Shown: positions 8,505 through 16,541 of the stretch, piece by piece
Layout: every line of letters begins with the position of its first letter
How positions within the stretch are numbered: position 1 is the stretch's first letter
NCBI RefSeq assembly: GCF_014647595.1
Contig: NZ_BMPM01000010.1
Location: 103,628 to 167,627 of the forward strand
Direction: 5' to 3'
Length of the DNA stretch: 64,000 nt
DNA from: Paenarthrobacter histidinolovorans
Lineage (GTDB): Bacteria; Actinomycetota; Actinomycetes; Actinomycetales; Micrococcaceae
The notes under the pieces: generated by a model
What the model was told of the DNA's origin: nothing
Databases searched by the model: none
The model's input: only the letters and a program-made list of their open reading frames with translations
Translations under genes and position numbers: made by a program

Positions 8505-9146
8505 CTAGAGCATGAGCTCCCGGAGCAGCCACCACAGGCCCGCAATCACGACGCCACCAAACAGCGATCCTGCTATGACCTGCCCAAGGGTGTGGGCGCG
8601 AAGAACCAACCGCGACCAGCCCACGGCAGGTACCAGGACCAGCAGCGGAAGCCACAGGGGGCCGAACATGAGAATGGTGATGACCACGGCTGCTGCCAGT
8701 GCGGAAGCGTGTCCGCTCATCTTCCAAAACGCACTGACTACGGCCAGAACCGCGATGCCCCCGATCAGGGCAATGATCATCACGGATACGCTCACCGGCC
8801 CACCCAGCAGCTGCAGCACCAGCAAACCGGCCACCACAGAGAGCAGGGCAACCAGAAGCGCCGCCGGCCTTTGGCGCCGGTCGCTGACATGGTGGTCGGT
8901 GATCCGGCCCAGCTTGACCATCAGCAGTACGTAGGCCAGTGGCAGAACGCAAACAAAGAACGCTCCCAGCAGGCCAAACCATATGGTCCCCGGAAATCCG
9001 GGTTCGATCGCAGGACTGATCAGCAGCAGGACCAGCACAACGGCCGGCGGCTGGAAAACCTCAGTCAGAACACGGGCAAAAGTCCGCCACGGACCACTCA
9101 CCAGCTGGGCCGGGGTGTGACCCGCTTCTGTCTTCTGTTCAGTCAA
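8505..9146 (-). CDS. PAP2-like membrane phosphatase
   Basis: Polytopic membrane protein of 213 residues related to PAP2/phosphatidic acid phosphatases. It shows the KMSGHAS motif and an SR-x5-H motif (SRLVLRAHTLGQ) in which the final Asp of the canonical SRxxxxxHxxxD is Gln, so activity may be altered or lost. TTG at 9146 is chosen because it overlaps the E2 stop as TTGACTGA; the longer ATG at 9182 would overlap E2 by 44 bases. It is the last gene of the dehydrogenase operon, with no clear functional link. Confidence 0.65.
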   Translation of the reverse strand: MTEQKTEAGHTPAQLVSGPWRTFARVLTEVFQPPAVVLVLLLISPAIEPGFPGTIWFGLLGAFFVCVLPLAYVLLMVKLGRITDHHVSDRRQRPAALLVALLSVVAGLLVLQLLGGPVSVSVMIIALIGGIAVLAVVSAFWKMSGHASALAAAVVITILMFGPLWLPLLVLVPAVGWSRLVLRAHTLGQVIAGSLFGGVVIAGLWWLLRELML

Positions 9147-10698
9147 GCAGCAGCGCCGGCTCTTCAAGAATGGCTGCAACATCGGCCATGAAACGCGCCG
9201 ACAAGTCGCCGTCGACCACTCTGTGGTCGAAGGAGCCGCCGAGGGTGGTAATCCACCGCGGAATCACTTCTCCATCCAGAACCCACGGCTTCTGTTTGAT
9301 GGTGCCAAAAGCAATGATGGCCACCTCACCGGGGTTGATGATTGGAGTGCCGGTATCGATGCCCAGCGCACCGATGTTGGTGATGGTCAGGGTTCCGCCC
9401 TGCATTTCGGCAGGCTGGGTCTTTCCCGCGCGGGCCTTGGTGGCCAGCTCATTGAGCGCCAGGGCAAGTTCCTTGAGGGAAAGGTCCTGGGCATCCTTGA
9501 TGTTCGGAACCATGAGGCCGCGCGGGGTGGCCGCGGCGATTCCCAGATTCATGAAGTGCTTGATCTGGATCTCTGCACCCCCCTTCCCGTCAGCGTCCTC
9601 CACCCAGGTGGCGTTGACGCTGGGGTTGCGGGCCGCCGCCCAAATGACGGCCTTGGCCAGGATGAGCAGCGGAGAGACCTTGATGCCTTCGAAATCACGC
9701 GAAACCTTGAGCCGCTTGACGAACTCCATGGTCCGGCTGGCGTCGACATCCACAAAGATACTGACGTGGGGTGCCGAGAAAGCGGAGTCCACCATGGCCT
9801 TGGCTGTGGCTTTGCGTACGCCCTTGACCGGTACACGCTCGACCCGCTGGTCCTGCGGCTTCCTTGAGGCACCCCAGAACGTGTCCGCTTGATCGAGCTC
9901 GGCATCGCGCTGGGCCTGGTAACTCACCAGGTCCTCGCGGGTCACCTCACCGCGTTGACCTGTTGCGACAACATCGGCGAGGTCGATGCCAAGGTCACGG
10001 GCAAACTTGCGTACCGGCGGCTTGGCCAAAACCTTGTTGACCAAACCGCTGATGGTGCCGCTGAAAGCCGCACCGCGGGTGGCAGCCGGCTGCTGCACTC
10101 CAGGTGGCAGCGCAGGAGCAGTCGCGGACGGCTGTACGGGTTCGACGACGGCGCGTGCCGGCGTCGTGCGCTGTGAAACCGGCGCTTCGGCTGCTTTCGC
10201 TGCCAAAACCGCTTGGTTGTCCTGCACGGTTCCTTCGGCGTTTTCGGCGACTCCGGCAGCCTCAACCACAGCGCCGGCAGGCCGTTTGCGGGCACGGCGC
10301 TTGACGGCGTCGGCCTTGGGACCTGAACCGACCAGCGGGCCACCGGCTGGCTGTTCGCCTGCCTCGGCGGTGAGCTTGCCGTACACAGGAGTGAAGGTTT
10401 CCTCGGCGGCCGCTGCAGGGGCCGGGGCCTCGGGGGCGGCTTGGGCGTCGCCGTCCTGCCCCTCCGACACAGCGATGATCGCCGTTCCCACCTCGACGGT
10501 GATGCCTTCTTCCACCAACAACTCCGTGACCGTACCGGCGAAGGGCGACGGCAGTTCAACGAGGGACTTGGCGGTCTCGATCTCGCAGAGAACGTCGTTG
10601 ATCGCTACGGTGTCGCCAGGCTTGACCTTCCAGGCAACTACCTCAGCCTCGGTCAGGCCTTCGCCGACGTCCGGCAGGTTGAATTTCTTTACAGTCAC
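9139..10698 (-). CDS. pdhC: 2-oxoacid dehydrogenase E2 (dihydrolipoamide acyltransferase)
   Basis: E2 core protein of 519 residues that transfers the acyl group from E1 to CoA through a swinging lipoyl arm. The lipoyl domain is at 1-80 with Lys44 in IETAKS. A long Ala/Pro linker follows, then the peripheral subunit-binding domain near 228-263 (VRKFARDLG...TREDL) and the acyltransferase domain ending with DHRVVDGD (catalytic His492, Asp496). The GTG start has GAGGA upstream. Actinobacteria normally use homodimeric AceE for pyruvate, so this separate E1alpha/E1beta set may be a branched-chain 2-oxoacid complex. No E3 gene is present here. Confidence 0.9.
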   Translation of the reverse strand: MTVKKFNLPDVGEGLTEAEVVAWKVKPGDTVAINDVLCEIETAKSLVELPSPFAGTVTELLVEEGITVEVGTAIIAVSEGQDGDAQAAPEAPAPAAAAEETFTPVYGKLTAEAGEQPAGGPLVGSGPKADAVKRRARKRPAGAVVEAAGVAENAEGTVQDNQAVLAAKAAEAPVSQRTTPARAVVEPVQPSATAPALPPGVQQPAATRGAAFSGTISGLVNKVLAKPPVRKFARDLGIDLADVVATGQRGEVTREDLVSYQAQRDAELDQADTFWGASRKPQDQRVERVPVKGVRKATAKAMVDSAFSAPHVSIFVDVDASRTMEFVKRLKVSRDFEGIKVSPLLILAKAVIWAAARNPSVNATWVEDADGKGGAEIQIKHFMNLGIAAATPRGLMVPNIKDAQDLSLKELALALNELATKARAGKTQPAEMQGGTLTITNIGALGIDTGTPIINPGEVAIIAFGTIKQKPWVLDGEVIPRWITTLGGSFDHRVVDGDLSARFMADVAAILEEPALLLD

Positions 10699-10752
10699 AG
10701 TGGTCCTCGATTTTCCGGTTACCAGGCCGCGAAGCCGGGCGGATCAGACGGG

Positions 10753-11733
10753 TTAGTAGGCCAGGGAGCGGTCTAGGGCTTCGAGGATCTTGTCGATGTC
10801 CGGCAGGTAATCCTCTTCCACCTTGGCGACCGGGTAGGGCATATGGAAACCGCCCACACGAATTACCGGGGCTTCGAGATGCAGGAATGCCCGTTCGCTG
10901 ATGCGGGCCGCAATCTCACCGCCGATGCCGCCAAACGTCGGGGCCTCGTGCGCGACGATCAACCTGCCGGTCTTCTTGACGGAAGCTTCCACAGTGTCAA
11001 AATCCACGGGGGAGATGGAGCGGAGATCAATGACCTCGACGCTTCGTCCGTCCTCGACGGCAGCGTTTGCCGCGGCCAAGGCCACCGGTACCAACGGGCC
11101 GTACGCCACAATGGTGGCGTCGGAGCCTTCCCGGACAACGTGCGCCTTGAACGGGTCTTCCGAAAGGCCCGGGTTCTGGACATCGACCTCGCCCTTGAGC
11201 CAGTAACGGCGCTTGGGCTCGAAGAAGATCACGGGGTCCTGGCACTCGACGGCCTTCTGGATCATCCAGTAGGCGTCGTGAGCGTTGGAGGGGGTGATGA
11301 TGCGCAGGCCTGCGGTGTGCGCGAACAGGGCCTCGGGCGACTCCGAGTGGTGCTCAATGGAACCAATACCGCCGCCGTAGGGAATGCGGATGACGACAGG
11401 AACCGTGAGCTTGCCAAGGCTACGGGCATGGATCTTTGCCAGCTGGGTGGTGATCTGGTTGAAGGCCGGGTAGACGAAGCCGTCGAACTGGATCTCGCAC
11501 ACGGGCGAATATCCACGGAGGGCCAGGCCGATCGCCGTGCCCACGATGCCGGACTCCGCCAGTGGCGTATCCAGGACGCGGTCGTCACCGAATTCCTTGA
11601 TGAGGCCGTCGGTGACCCGGTAAACACCGCCAAGGTGTCCGATGTCTTCACCCATCAGGAGCGATTTGGGGTTGTCCGTCAGCGTTGCACGGAGACCTTC
11701 GTTGATGGCCTTGGCAATGGTCATTGTTGCCAT
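10753..11733 (-). CDS. pdhB: 2-oxoacid dehydrogenase E1 component, beta subunit
   Basis: E1beta of 326 residues, which pairs with E1alpha to form the thiamin-diphosphate site and decarboxylate the 2-oxoacid. The MGEDIG loop, the PLAESGIVG stretch, EIQFDGFVYPAFNQI and a C-terminal transketolase-C domain (IVAHEAPTFGGIG) are typical. Its start codon shares one base with the E1alpha stop (TGATG), so the two subunits are co-translated. E2 follows after about 54 bases. The gene name is by family; substrate preference (pyruvate or branched-chain) is not decided. Confidence 0.9.
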   Translation of the reverse strand: MATMTIAKAINEGLRATLTDNPKSLLMGEDIGHLGGVYRVTDGLIKEFGDDRVLDTPLAESGIVGTAIGLALRGYSPVCEIQFDGFVYPAFNQITTQLAKIHARSLGKLTVPVVIRIPYGGGIGSIEHHSESPEALFAHTAGLRIITPSNAHDAYWMIQKAVECQDPVIFFEPKRRYWLKGEVDVQNPGLSEDPFKAHVVREGSDATIVAYGPLVPVALAAANAAVEDGRSVEVIDLRSISPVDFDTVEASVKKTGRLIVAHEAPTFGGIGGEIAARISERAFLHLEAPVIRVGGFHMPYPVAKVEEDYLPDIDKILEALDRSLAY

Positions 11734-12926
11734 CAGTTGGCTGCCTCCTGGTCGCTTTCAAAGCCGGCCGAGTATTCCTCGAACCAGGCCAATTCCTCTG
11801 CAATCAGCGGATGTTGCTCGGCGTAGACGCTGGCGAACGCGTCGCGGATGTCGGGGACTTCCAGGCCATGGGTTGTGCTGCGTACATACTTGGCAAGTTC
11901 GTCGCCGTCGGCCTTGACCTGTTCGAAGAACGCCTCGTCTGCGAGTCCTTCGGCGCGAAGGTACTTTTCCAGGCGGTCCAGCGGATCCTTTTCCCGCCAG
12001 GCAGCTTCTTCGGCCGACTCCCTGTACTTGGTGGGATCATCAGCCGTGGTGTGGGCACCAACCCGGTAGGTGTAAGCCTCGATCAGGACGGGGCCGCGGC
12101 CCTCGCGGGCATGCTCCAAGGCCCACTCCGTGACGGCGTGGACCGCAATGACGTCGTTGCCGTCCACCCGGATACCCGGGAACCCGTAACCCTTGGCGCG
12201 GTTGGCCAGCGGAACCTTGGTCTGCACTTCGGTTGGCACGGAGATTGCCCAGTGGTTGTTCTGGCAGAAGAACACCACGGGCGCGTTGTAGGACGCCGCG
12301 AAAACCATGGACTCGTGAACGTCGCCCTCTGAGCTGGCGCCGTCTCCGAAGTAGGCGATGACAGCGGCTTTGGGATCAGAGGATTCCGTGGCAGCGGCAG
12401 ACTTCTGGTCCCGCTGGATGCCCATGGCGTAGCCGACAGCGTGAAGCGTTTGGGCAGCGAGTACCAGCGTGTACAGGTGGAAGTTGTTCTCGCGCGGATC
12501 CCATCCACCGTTCGACACTCCGCGGAACTGCTTCAGCAGCTCTGCCAGGTCCACGTTCCGGACGAGCGCCACTCCGTGCTCCCGGTACGTGGGGAAGATG
12601 TAGTCCTGCGGCTGGCTTGCGTGCCCGGAGCCGATCTGGGCGGCCTCCTGGCCCGTCAAGGGAACCCACAAGGCAAGTTCGCCCTGGCGCTGGAGCGCGG
12701 TGGCTTCCTGGTCAAAGCGACGGATCCTGGCCATATCGGTGTAGAACACCCGGAGTTTCTCGGGGTCGATCCGCTTGGCGTAGTCCGAGAAGATCGGGTC
12801 CGAACCCAGTGCACCGTCGGGTCCGAGCAACTGCACCATTTCCGTTGGTTCGCCTGGTGCGGCTGCCAACGCGGTTGTCGCCGCGAGAGATTCTTCCGTC
12901 CCGGGGGGCAGTTGTGTCGAGCCCAT
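11733..12926 (-). CDS. pdhA: 2-oxoacid dehydrogenase E1 component, alpha subunit
   Basis: E1alpha of 397 residues carrying the thiamin-diphosphate motif that starts at GDGASSEG (194) and ends at NN (223-224). The conserved phosphorylation-loop region YRVGAHTTADDP is also present. ATG at 12926 is preferred because AAGGAG lies five bases upstream; upstream in-frame ATGs run into the palindrome. It is the first gene of E1alpha-E1beta-E2-PAP2. Most Micrococcaceae annotations call it pdhA, but a branched-chain oxoacid role is at least as likely. Confidence 0.88.
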   Translation of the reverse strand: MGSTQLPPGTEESLAATTALAAAPGEPTEMVQLLGPDGALGSDPIFSDYAKRIDPEKLRVFYTDMARIRRFDQEATALQRQGELALWVPLTGQEAAQIGSGHASQPQDYIFPTYREHGVALVRNVDLAELLKQFRGVSNGGWDPRENNFHLYTLVLAAQTLHAVGYAMGIQRDQKSAAATESSDPKAAVIAYFGDGASSEGDVHESMVFAASYNAPVVFFCQNNHWAISVPTEVQTKVPLANRAKGYGFPGIRVDGNDVIAVHAVTEWALEHAREGRGPVLIEAYTYRVGAHTTADDPTKYRESAEEAAWREKDPLDRLEKYLRAEGLADEAFFEQVKADGDELAKYVRSTTHGLEVPDIRDAFASVYAEQHPLIAEELAWFEEYSAGFESDQEAAN

Positions 12927-12979
12927 TCCGTCTCCTTGCTTTGCCATGGCTGGTTGCCGGGCAATTCTGTCGCTGGGAT

Positions 12980-13017
12980 ATATGCCCGTTCCGGAATGCA
13001 TTCCGGAACGGGCATAT
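12980..13017. promoter_or_regulatory. perfect 38-bp palindrome upstream of the dehydrogenase operon
   Basis: Two 19-base arms meet with no loop. The core TTCCGGAATGCATTCCGGAA is itself built from two TTCCGGAA palindromes around TGCA, flanked by CCCG/CGGG and ATATG/CATAT. It sits 54 bases before the E1alpha start and 60 bases after the aminotransferase stop. On the minus strand no T-run follows, so an operator is favoured over a terminator. Confidence 0.6.
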
Positions 13018-13076
13018 TTTTGGCTTTCGTCCCTTACTTTATCGGCAGTAAGTTCGGTTGGCGCATTTGTTAACCG

Positions 13077-14195
13077 CTAGGAACCTTGTGGCGCCTTTGT
13101 ATAACCTGCACAGAGATTCAGGAAACGCGTGTTGGCCTCCACCTCTCCGATGCTGACACGGACACCCTCATTGGCGAAGGCCCGAACTGACAGTGCCTGC
13201 TCTGCCGCAAGGGCCGCAAATTCGGCACTGTTCTCGCCCAGATTCAACCATATGAAGTTTCCTTGGGCCTCAGGAACGAACCAGCCCAACTCCCTGAGTC
13301 CGGCCGTCACCCGGTCCCGTTCCTCAACGAGGCTTTGTACCCTTTCCACAACCTGGTCGAAATTCTCAATCGAGGTTACGGCTGCCCTTTCGGCAATCTG
13401 TGAAACGGCAAACGGCGTTGCGGTGACCCGGAGGTGTTGGGTGAGTGCCGGGCCGGACACGCTGTATCCCACGCGCAGGCCAGCCAACCCGTGTGCCTTT
13501 GAGAAGGTTCGCAGAACCACCACGTTGGGATACTTGCGGTAGAGCTTGATGCCGTCAACGGCTTGGGGGTCGCGGACAAATTCCTGATACGCCTCGTCAA
13601 TAACCACCACTACATGCGGCGGTACCGACTGAATGAAGCGCTCAGTTTCCTCAGCGGTCAGAATCGGCCCTGTGGGGTTGTTCGGCGTGCACAAAAGAAT
13701 CACCTTGGTGCGAACGGTAACTGCCGCAGCCATAGTGTCGAGATCGTGCCGGCCGTCCGCCAGAAGGGGAATCTGGACACTGGAAGCTCCCGCCAGGCCC
13801 ACGCAGATGGGATACGCCTCGAAGGAACGCCAGGCGTAGATCACCTCGTCGGCCTTGCCGTCGTCGTTCTGTCCGGCAAACGTCGCAAGGATTTGGTTCA
13901 GCGCGCCGAGGCTGCCGGCACCGGTGACGACATCGTCAGCCGGGACGTCCAGAAAGCCTGCAAGAGCGGTCCGAAGCTTCGTTGCCAGCGGATCAGGGTA
14001 GCGGTTGATGTCAGCTTGGTCCGCGATCGCCTGCAACACTGCAGGAATCGGAGGCAGCGGATTCTCATTGGACGACAATTTATAGCTGGTAAGGCCTTCA
14101 ATTGCTGCTGGTGGTTTACCGGCAGCATATTTTGGAAGCCTGTCCACGACCGGTCGAGGGAGTACGCCCTCCGGTGCGTTGTCAGTAGTAGTCAT
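13077..14195 (-). CDS. hisC: histidinol-phosphate/aromatic aminotransferase (HisC/Pat type)
   Basis: PLP aminotransferase of 372 residues. The Schiff-base lysine is in RTFSKAHGLAGLRVGYS, with SSNENPLPP at the N-terminus, NRYPDP, the CTPNNPTG loop and DEAYQEF. The YAWRSFEAYPI and LRTFSK stretches look like the mycobacterial HisC2/Pat group, which acts on phenylalanine and tyrosine more than on histidinol phosphate. No other his gene is nearby, and the 2-oxoacid dehydrogenase operon follows in the same direction, so an amino-acid-degradation role is possible. Start ATG 14195 is the only good one. Confidence 0.85.
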   Translation of the reverse strand: MTTTDNAPEGVLPRPVVDRLPKYAAGKPPAAIEGLTSYKLSSNENPLPPIPAVLQAIADQADINRYPDPLATKLRTALAGFLDVPADDVVTGAGSLGALNQILATFAGQNDDGKADEVIYAWRSFEAYPICVGLAGASSVQIPLLADGRHDLDTMAAAVTVRTKVILLCTPNNPTGPILTAEETERFIQSVPPHVVVVIDEAYQEFVRDPQAVDGIKLYRKYPNVVVLRTFSKAHGLAGLRVGYSVSGPALTQHLRVTATPFAVSQIAERAAVTSIENFDQVVERVQSLVEERDRVTAGLRELGWFVPEAQGNFIWLNLGENSAEFAALAAEQALSVRAFANEGVRVSIGEVEANTRFLNLCAGYTKAPQGS

Positions 14196-14285
14196 GGCTT
14201 CAAGCCTACTTGCACCCCTCTATACGGGCGGAGTGTTGGAGCTATCGCCCAGCCACGGCACAGGTGAGTGTGAAAGCATGGGGCC

Positions 14286-14714
14286 ATGGGTTCATTCATC
14301 ATTCGCGTCCTCATCAACGGGCTCGCCCTGTGGGTTGCAACCTGGCTGTTGCAAGGCATGGACATCACTACCAGTGCCACGGAGTCAGCCGCCGCCAATG
14401 CGGGACTGACGCAGGGCGCTGACACCGTGGGCATAGTGCTGGCGTATTTGTTCATTGGGCTCATTTTTGGAGTGGTCAACGCATTCGTGCGCCCCTTGGT
14501 GAGGCTTCTTTCGCTGCCTGTGACCATCCTGACCCTCGGCCTGTTCACTATCGTGATCAACGCGGCGATGTTGTACCTCACTGCGTGGCTCAGCACATTC
14601 ACCCCCGTACACCTGACTTTGGACTCGTTCTTTTGGACGGCCATCCTGGCGTCGATCATCATCAGCATCATCTCCATGGTGGCCGGACTCATCCCAGGCA
14701 CCCGTAAGCGCTAG
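14286..14714 (+). CDS. phage holin family (superfamily IV-like) membrane protein
   Basis: Integral membrane protein of 142 residues with four hydrophobic helices and the FxxxNAFVRPLVRLLSLP and PxTxLTLGLF segments that define the widespread YvlD/holin-4-like family. The name is historical; nothing phage-derived surrounds it and cell-lysis activity is not implied. A GGGG run lies just before ATG. It is divergent from the aminotransferase with about 90 bases between. Membrane function unknown. Confidence 0.8.
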   Translation: MGSFIIRVLINGLALWVATWLLQGMDITTSATESAAANAGLTQGADTVGIVLAYLFIGLIFGVVNAFVRPLVRLLSLPVTILTLGLFTIVINAAMLYLTAWLSTFTPVHLTLDSFFWTAILASIIISIISMVAGLIPGTRKR

Positions 14715-14717
14715 GAA

Positions 14718-16064
14718 TCATCGCGCTCCCGCGGTGGACCGCGATTCGGGAAGGGCAGGCGCCGCAAGTTCACTCCGACGATCGGGACGCGGATCCCGCG
14801 TGAGCTTGAACCGGGTGATCTTTGACGCACCGCCGACTCCGACGACTCCGGCGAACGCCGCCGTGGATGCGAGCAACGAAGGATCTTTGCTGGCGCTGAC
14901 CAGCTCGGCACCTTTCGCATAATTCTCTTGGTCGTGCCCAGGGCCCAAGCCGGGATCTTCTCCCGCGGGGGTCTCAACATGGTCCGTCAGCGTTACCGTC
15001 ACCCGGTCCTTCGTGTCAGGGTTCATGTGGCCGTCCACCCCCGGAACCCAATCCTGGACGTGTTCCAGATGAAGGGAACTGATGCCAGGCTCAGGGACTA
15101 TGCCTCCAACGGGAGCGCCGGCAGTGAGCACGAATTTGAGGTCGAACTCGCTAAGGAACGCTTTGTCCCGAGCAAGGTTCATGGCATGGACACCGCCCTG
15201 GCTGTGCCCAACTGCCACCACCTGGTCTCCGGTCGCGGCCCCTGCCTCGTGCAGGGCCTGTGCGACTGCGGGGATGACTTCCTCGGAACCATAACCAACT
15301 GCTTCGCCGATTCCCTGAATGTCGAGAGGGTTGGTTGAGGGCGTATGAGGCTGTGTGCCCGGAATCAGGACCATCCATGAGGACGAACCGTTGTTGTCGA
15401 ATTCGATCACCTCAATCTCTCCGTCGTTCCTGGCGTAGACCTTTTCAAGACGCCGGAGACTTTCGGCCATGGAAGGCTGCACGTTTTCCGTTGTTTCGCT
15501 GACCTTCGCCACACTGACCGGACGAGGTTGGATCGCTGCCAGGAACGGTGCACCTACCATGAGGCCCACCAGCTGCTCTGCTTCGAGGCCGGGGCTGATT
15601 ATCAGGTTGAAGATGTCCTCAGTGAGGTCACGTCCCGGGCTGAGGAGGTGGCCCGGATCCGGGAACATCATCGCTCCCGGCACGAGAAGATGGAGTCGGG
15701 TATTCAGCGCCTCGGTCATCGCGTAGTCCCGGTGGCTGGCCCGCACGCTTGCACTGACGTCGCCCAAAGCCTGACGCAACCGGCCCACATCCTTCCTGCT
15801 TTCGGCCACCGTATTGATGGCCAGGCAGCCCGACTCATAGGAGTCGGAGAGATACGGCGTGAGTGCGTCCTGGACGCGACGGGCCTCTTCTTCGATGCCC
15901 AGCAGCTGCACGACAATGTCATCTAGCCAATCGGCTCCTCTTGCAAGCTCTTCCAACTGAAAAGAGATTCCACCAACGCCTCCGCGGATGCCAAGGATTC
16001 CGTCGGACGGCGGAGGAGAAGGACTGGGCGCTGCACCGGCACCCACCGGAGCTGCATCGTCCAT
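14718..16064 (-). CDS. lipase-like alpha/beta hydrolase with WXG-type helical N-terminus
   Basis: Protein of 448 residues. The first 120 residues are a Pro-rich start followed by two long amphipathic helices, as in ESX/WXG100-linked proteins. From about 215 it has an alpha/beta-hydrolase domain with the nucleophile elbow GHSQGG (Ser288), a downstream VQDWVPGVDGH segment and a basic C-terminus. No classical signal peptide is visible, which fits secretion by a type VII system if it is secreted. ATG overlaps the stop of the small upstream gene (TGATG). The longer ORF to 16913 crosses that gene and is spurious. The substrate may be an ester lipid; this is inferred from the family only. Confidence 0.7.
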   Translation of the reverse strand: MDDAAPVGAGAAPSPSPPPSDGILGIRGGVGGISFQLEELARGADWLDDIVVQLLGIEEEARRVQDALTPYLSDSYESGCLAINTVAESRKDVGRLRQALGDVSASVRASHRDYAMTEALNTRLHLLVPGAMMFPDPGHLLSPGRDLTEDIFNLIISPGLEAEQLVGLMVGAPFLAAIQPRPVSVAKVSETTENVQPSMAESLRRLEKVYARNDGEIEVIEFDNNGSSSWMVLIPGTQPHTPSTNPLDIQGIGEAVGYGSEEVIPAVAQALHEAGAATGDQVVAVGHSQGGVHAMNLARDKAFLSEFDLKFVLTAGAPVGGIVPEPGISSLHLEHVQDWVPGVDGHMNPDTKDRVTVTLTDHVETPAGEDPGLGPGHDQENYAKGAELVSASKDPSLLASTAAFAGVVGVGGASKITRFKLTRDPRPDRRSELAAPALPESRSTAGAR

Positions 16065-16375
16065 CAGTGTCCCCTCCCGCCCTGGACGGAAATGTTCTGT
16101 GAGTGCCTCAGGACCAACGCGGCGGCACCATCCAAGTTCTCCCGGGCCCGCATGAGGGCAGAGGCGTGGAAGGCGATGGTGGTCCGGTACCCACGGCCGG
16201 CCGGGGACTGCCACTCCTCCAGCTGTATCTTCCGCAGGGAAGCAAGGACCGTATCTGCCTGGTCGACGCAGGTCTTCATTCGCCATGCAAGCCGTTGGAC
16301 TTCGTGGCTTCGGGAGGCGCATTCCGAAGGATCGAAAGTGGGTGGATTGGCTGCAGGCGTCACGCCGAGGCTCAT
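16064..16375 (-). CDS. WXG100-like small helical protein
   Basis: Protein of 103 residues predicted to be almost all helix, with EEWQSPAGRGYR in the middle at the position of the W-x-G turn of WXG100 proteins. W-Q-S replaces W-x-G, but the W plus 'SPAG' context is common in actinobacterial relatives. It is coupled to the lipase-like gene by a one-base stop/start overlap, the usual chaperone-or-partner arrangement of type VII secretion substrates. GGAG lies nine bases before ATG. No secretion machinery gene is in the window. Confidence 0.6.
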   Translation of the reverse strand: MSLGVTPAANPPTFDPSECASRSHEVQRLAWRMKTCVDQADTVLASLRKIQLEEWQSPAGRGYRTTIAFHASALMRARENLDGAAALVLRHSQNISVQGGRGH

Positions 16376-16462
16376 ATGGGTGTACTCCAGTGGTCGTTCT
16401 GCTGATCGGTAGCCAAAACGCTACGGACGGGCAGAGACAGACGGAAGCATCGACGTCGCGTA

Positions 16463-16489
16463 TGTGGATAACCCGACGGCTCGTCCACA
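16463..16489. promoter_or_regulatory. pair of convergent DnaA-box-like sites upstream of purB
   Basis: TGTGGATAA (reverse complement of TTATCCACA) and TCGTCCACA face each other nine bases apart. The first is a perfect consensus DnaA box; the second differs by one base from the actinobacterial TTGTCCACA. They lie 53 bases before the purB start. Confidence 0.4.
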
Positions 16490-16541
16490 TAGCCCCGTCA
16501 TCGACGCCGGCCTCCGCGCCGGGCATGAAAGAATAGGCACC

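Noticed and set aside
14286..14714. Holin name as evidence for a prophage
   Set aside because: No integrase, capsid, terminase or att-like repeat is nearby; the family is common on chromosomes.
16463..16489. DnaA boxes as the replication origin
   Set aside because: Only two boxes, no AT-rich unwinding region, and no dnaA, dnaN, parA or rpmH nearby.
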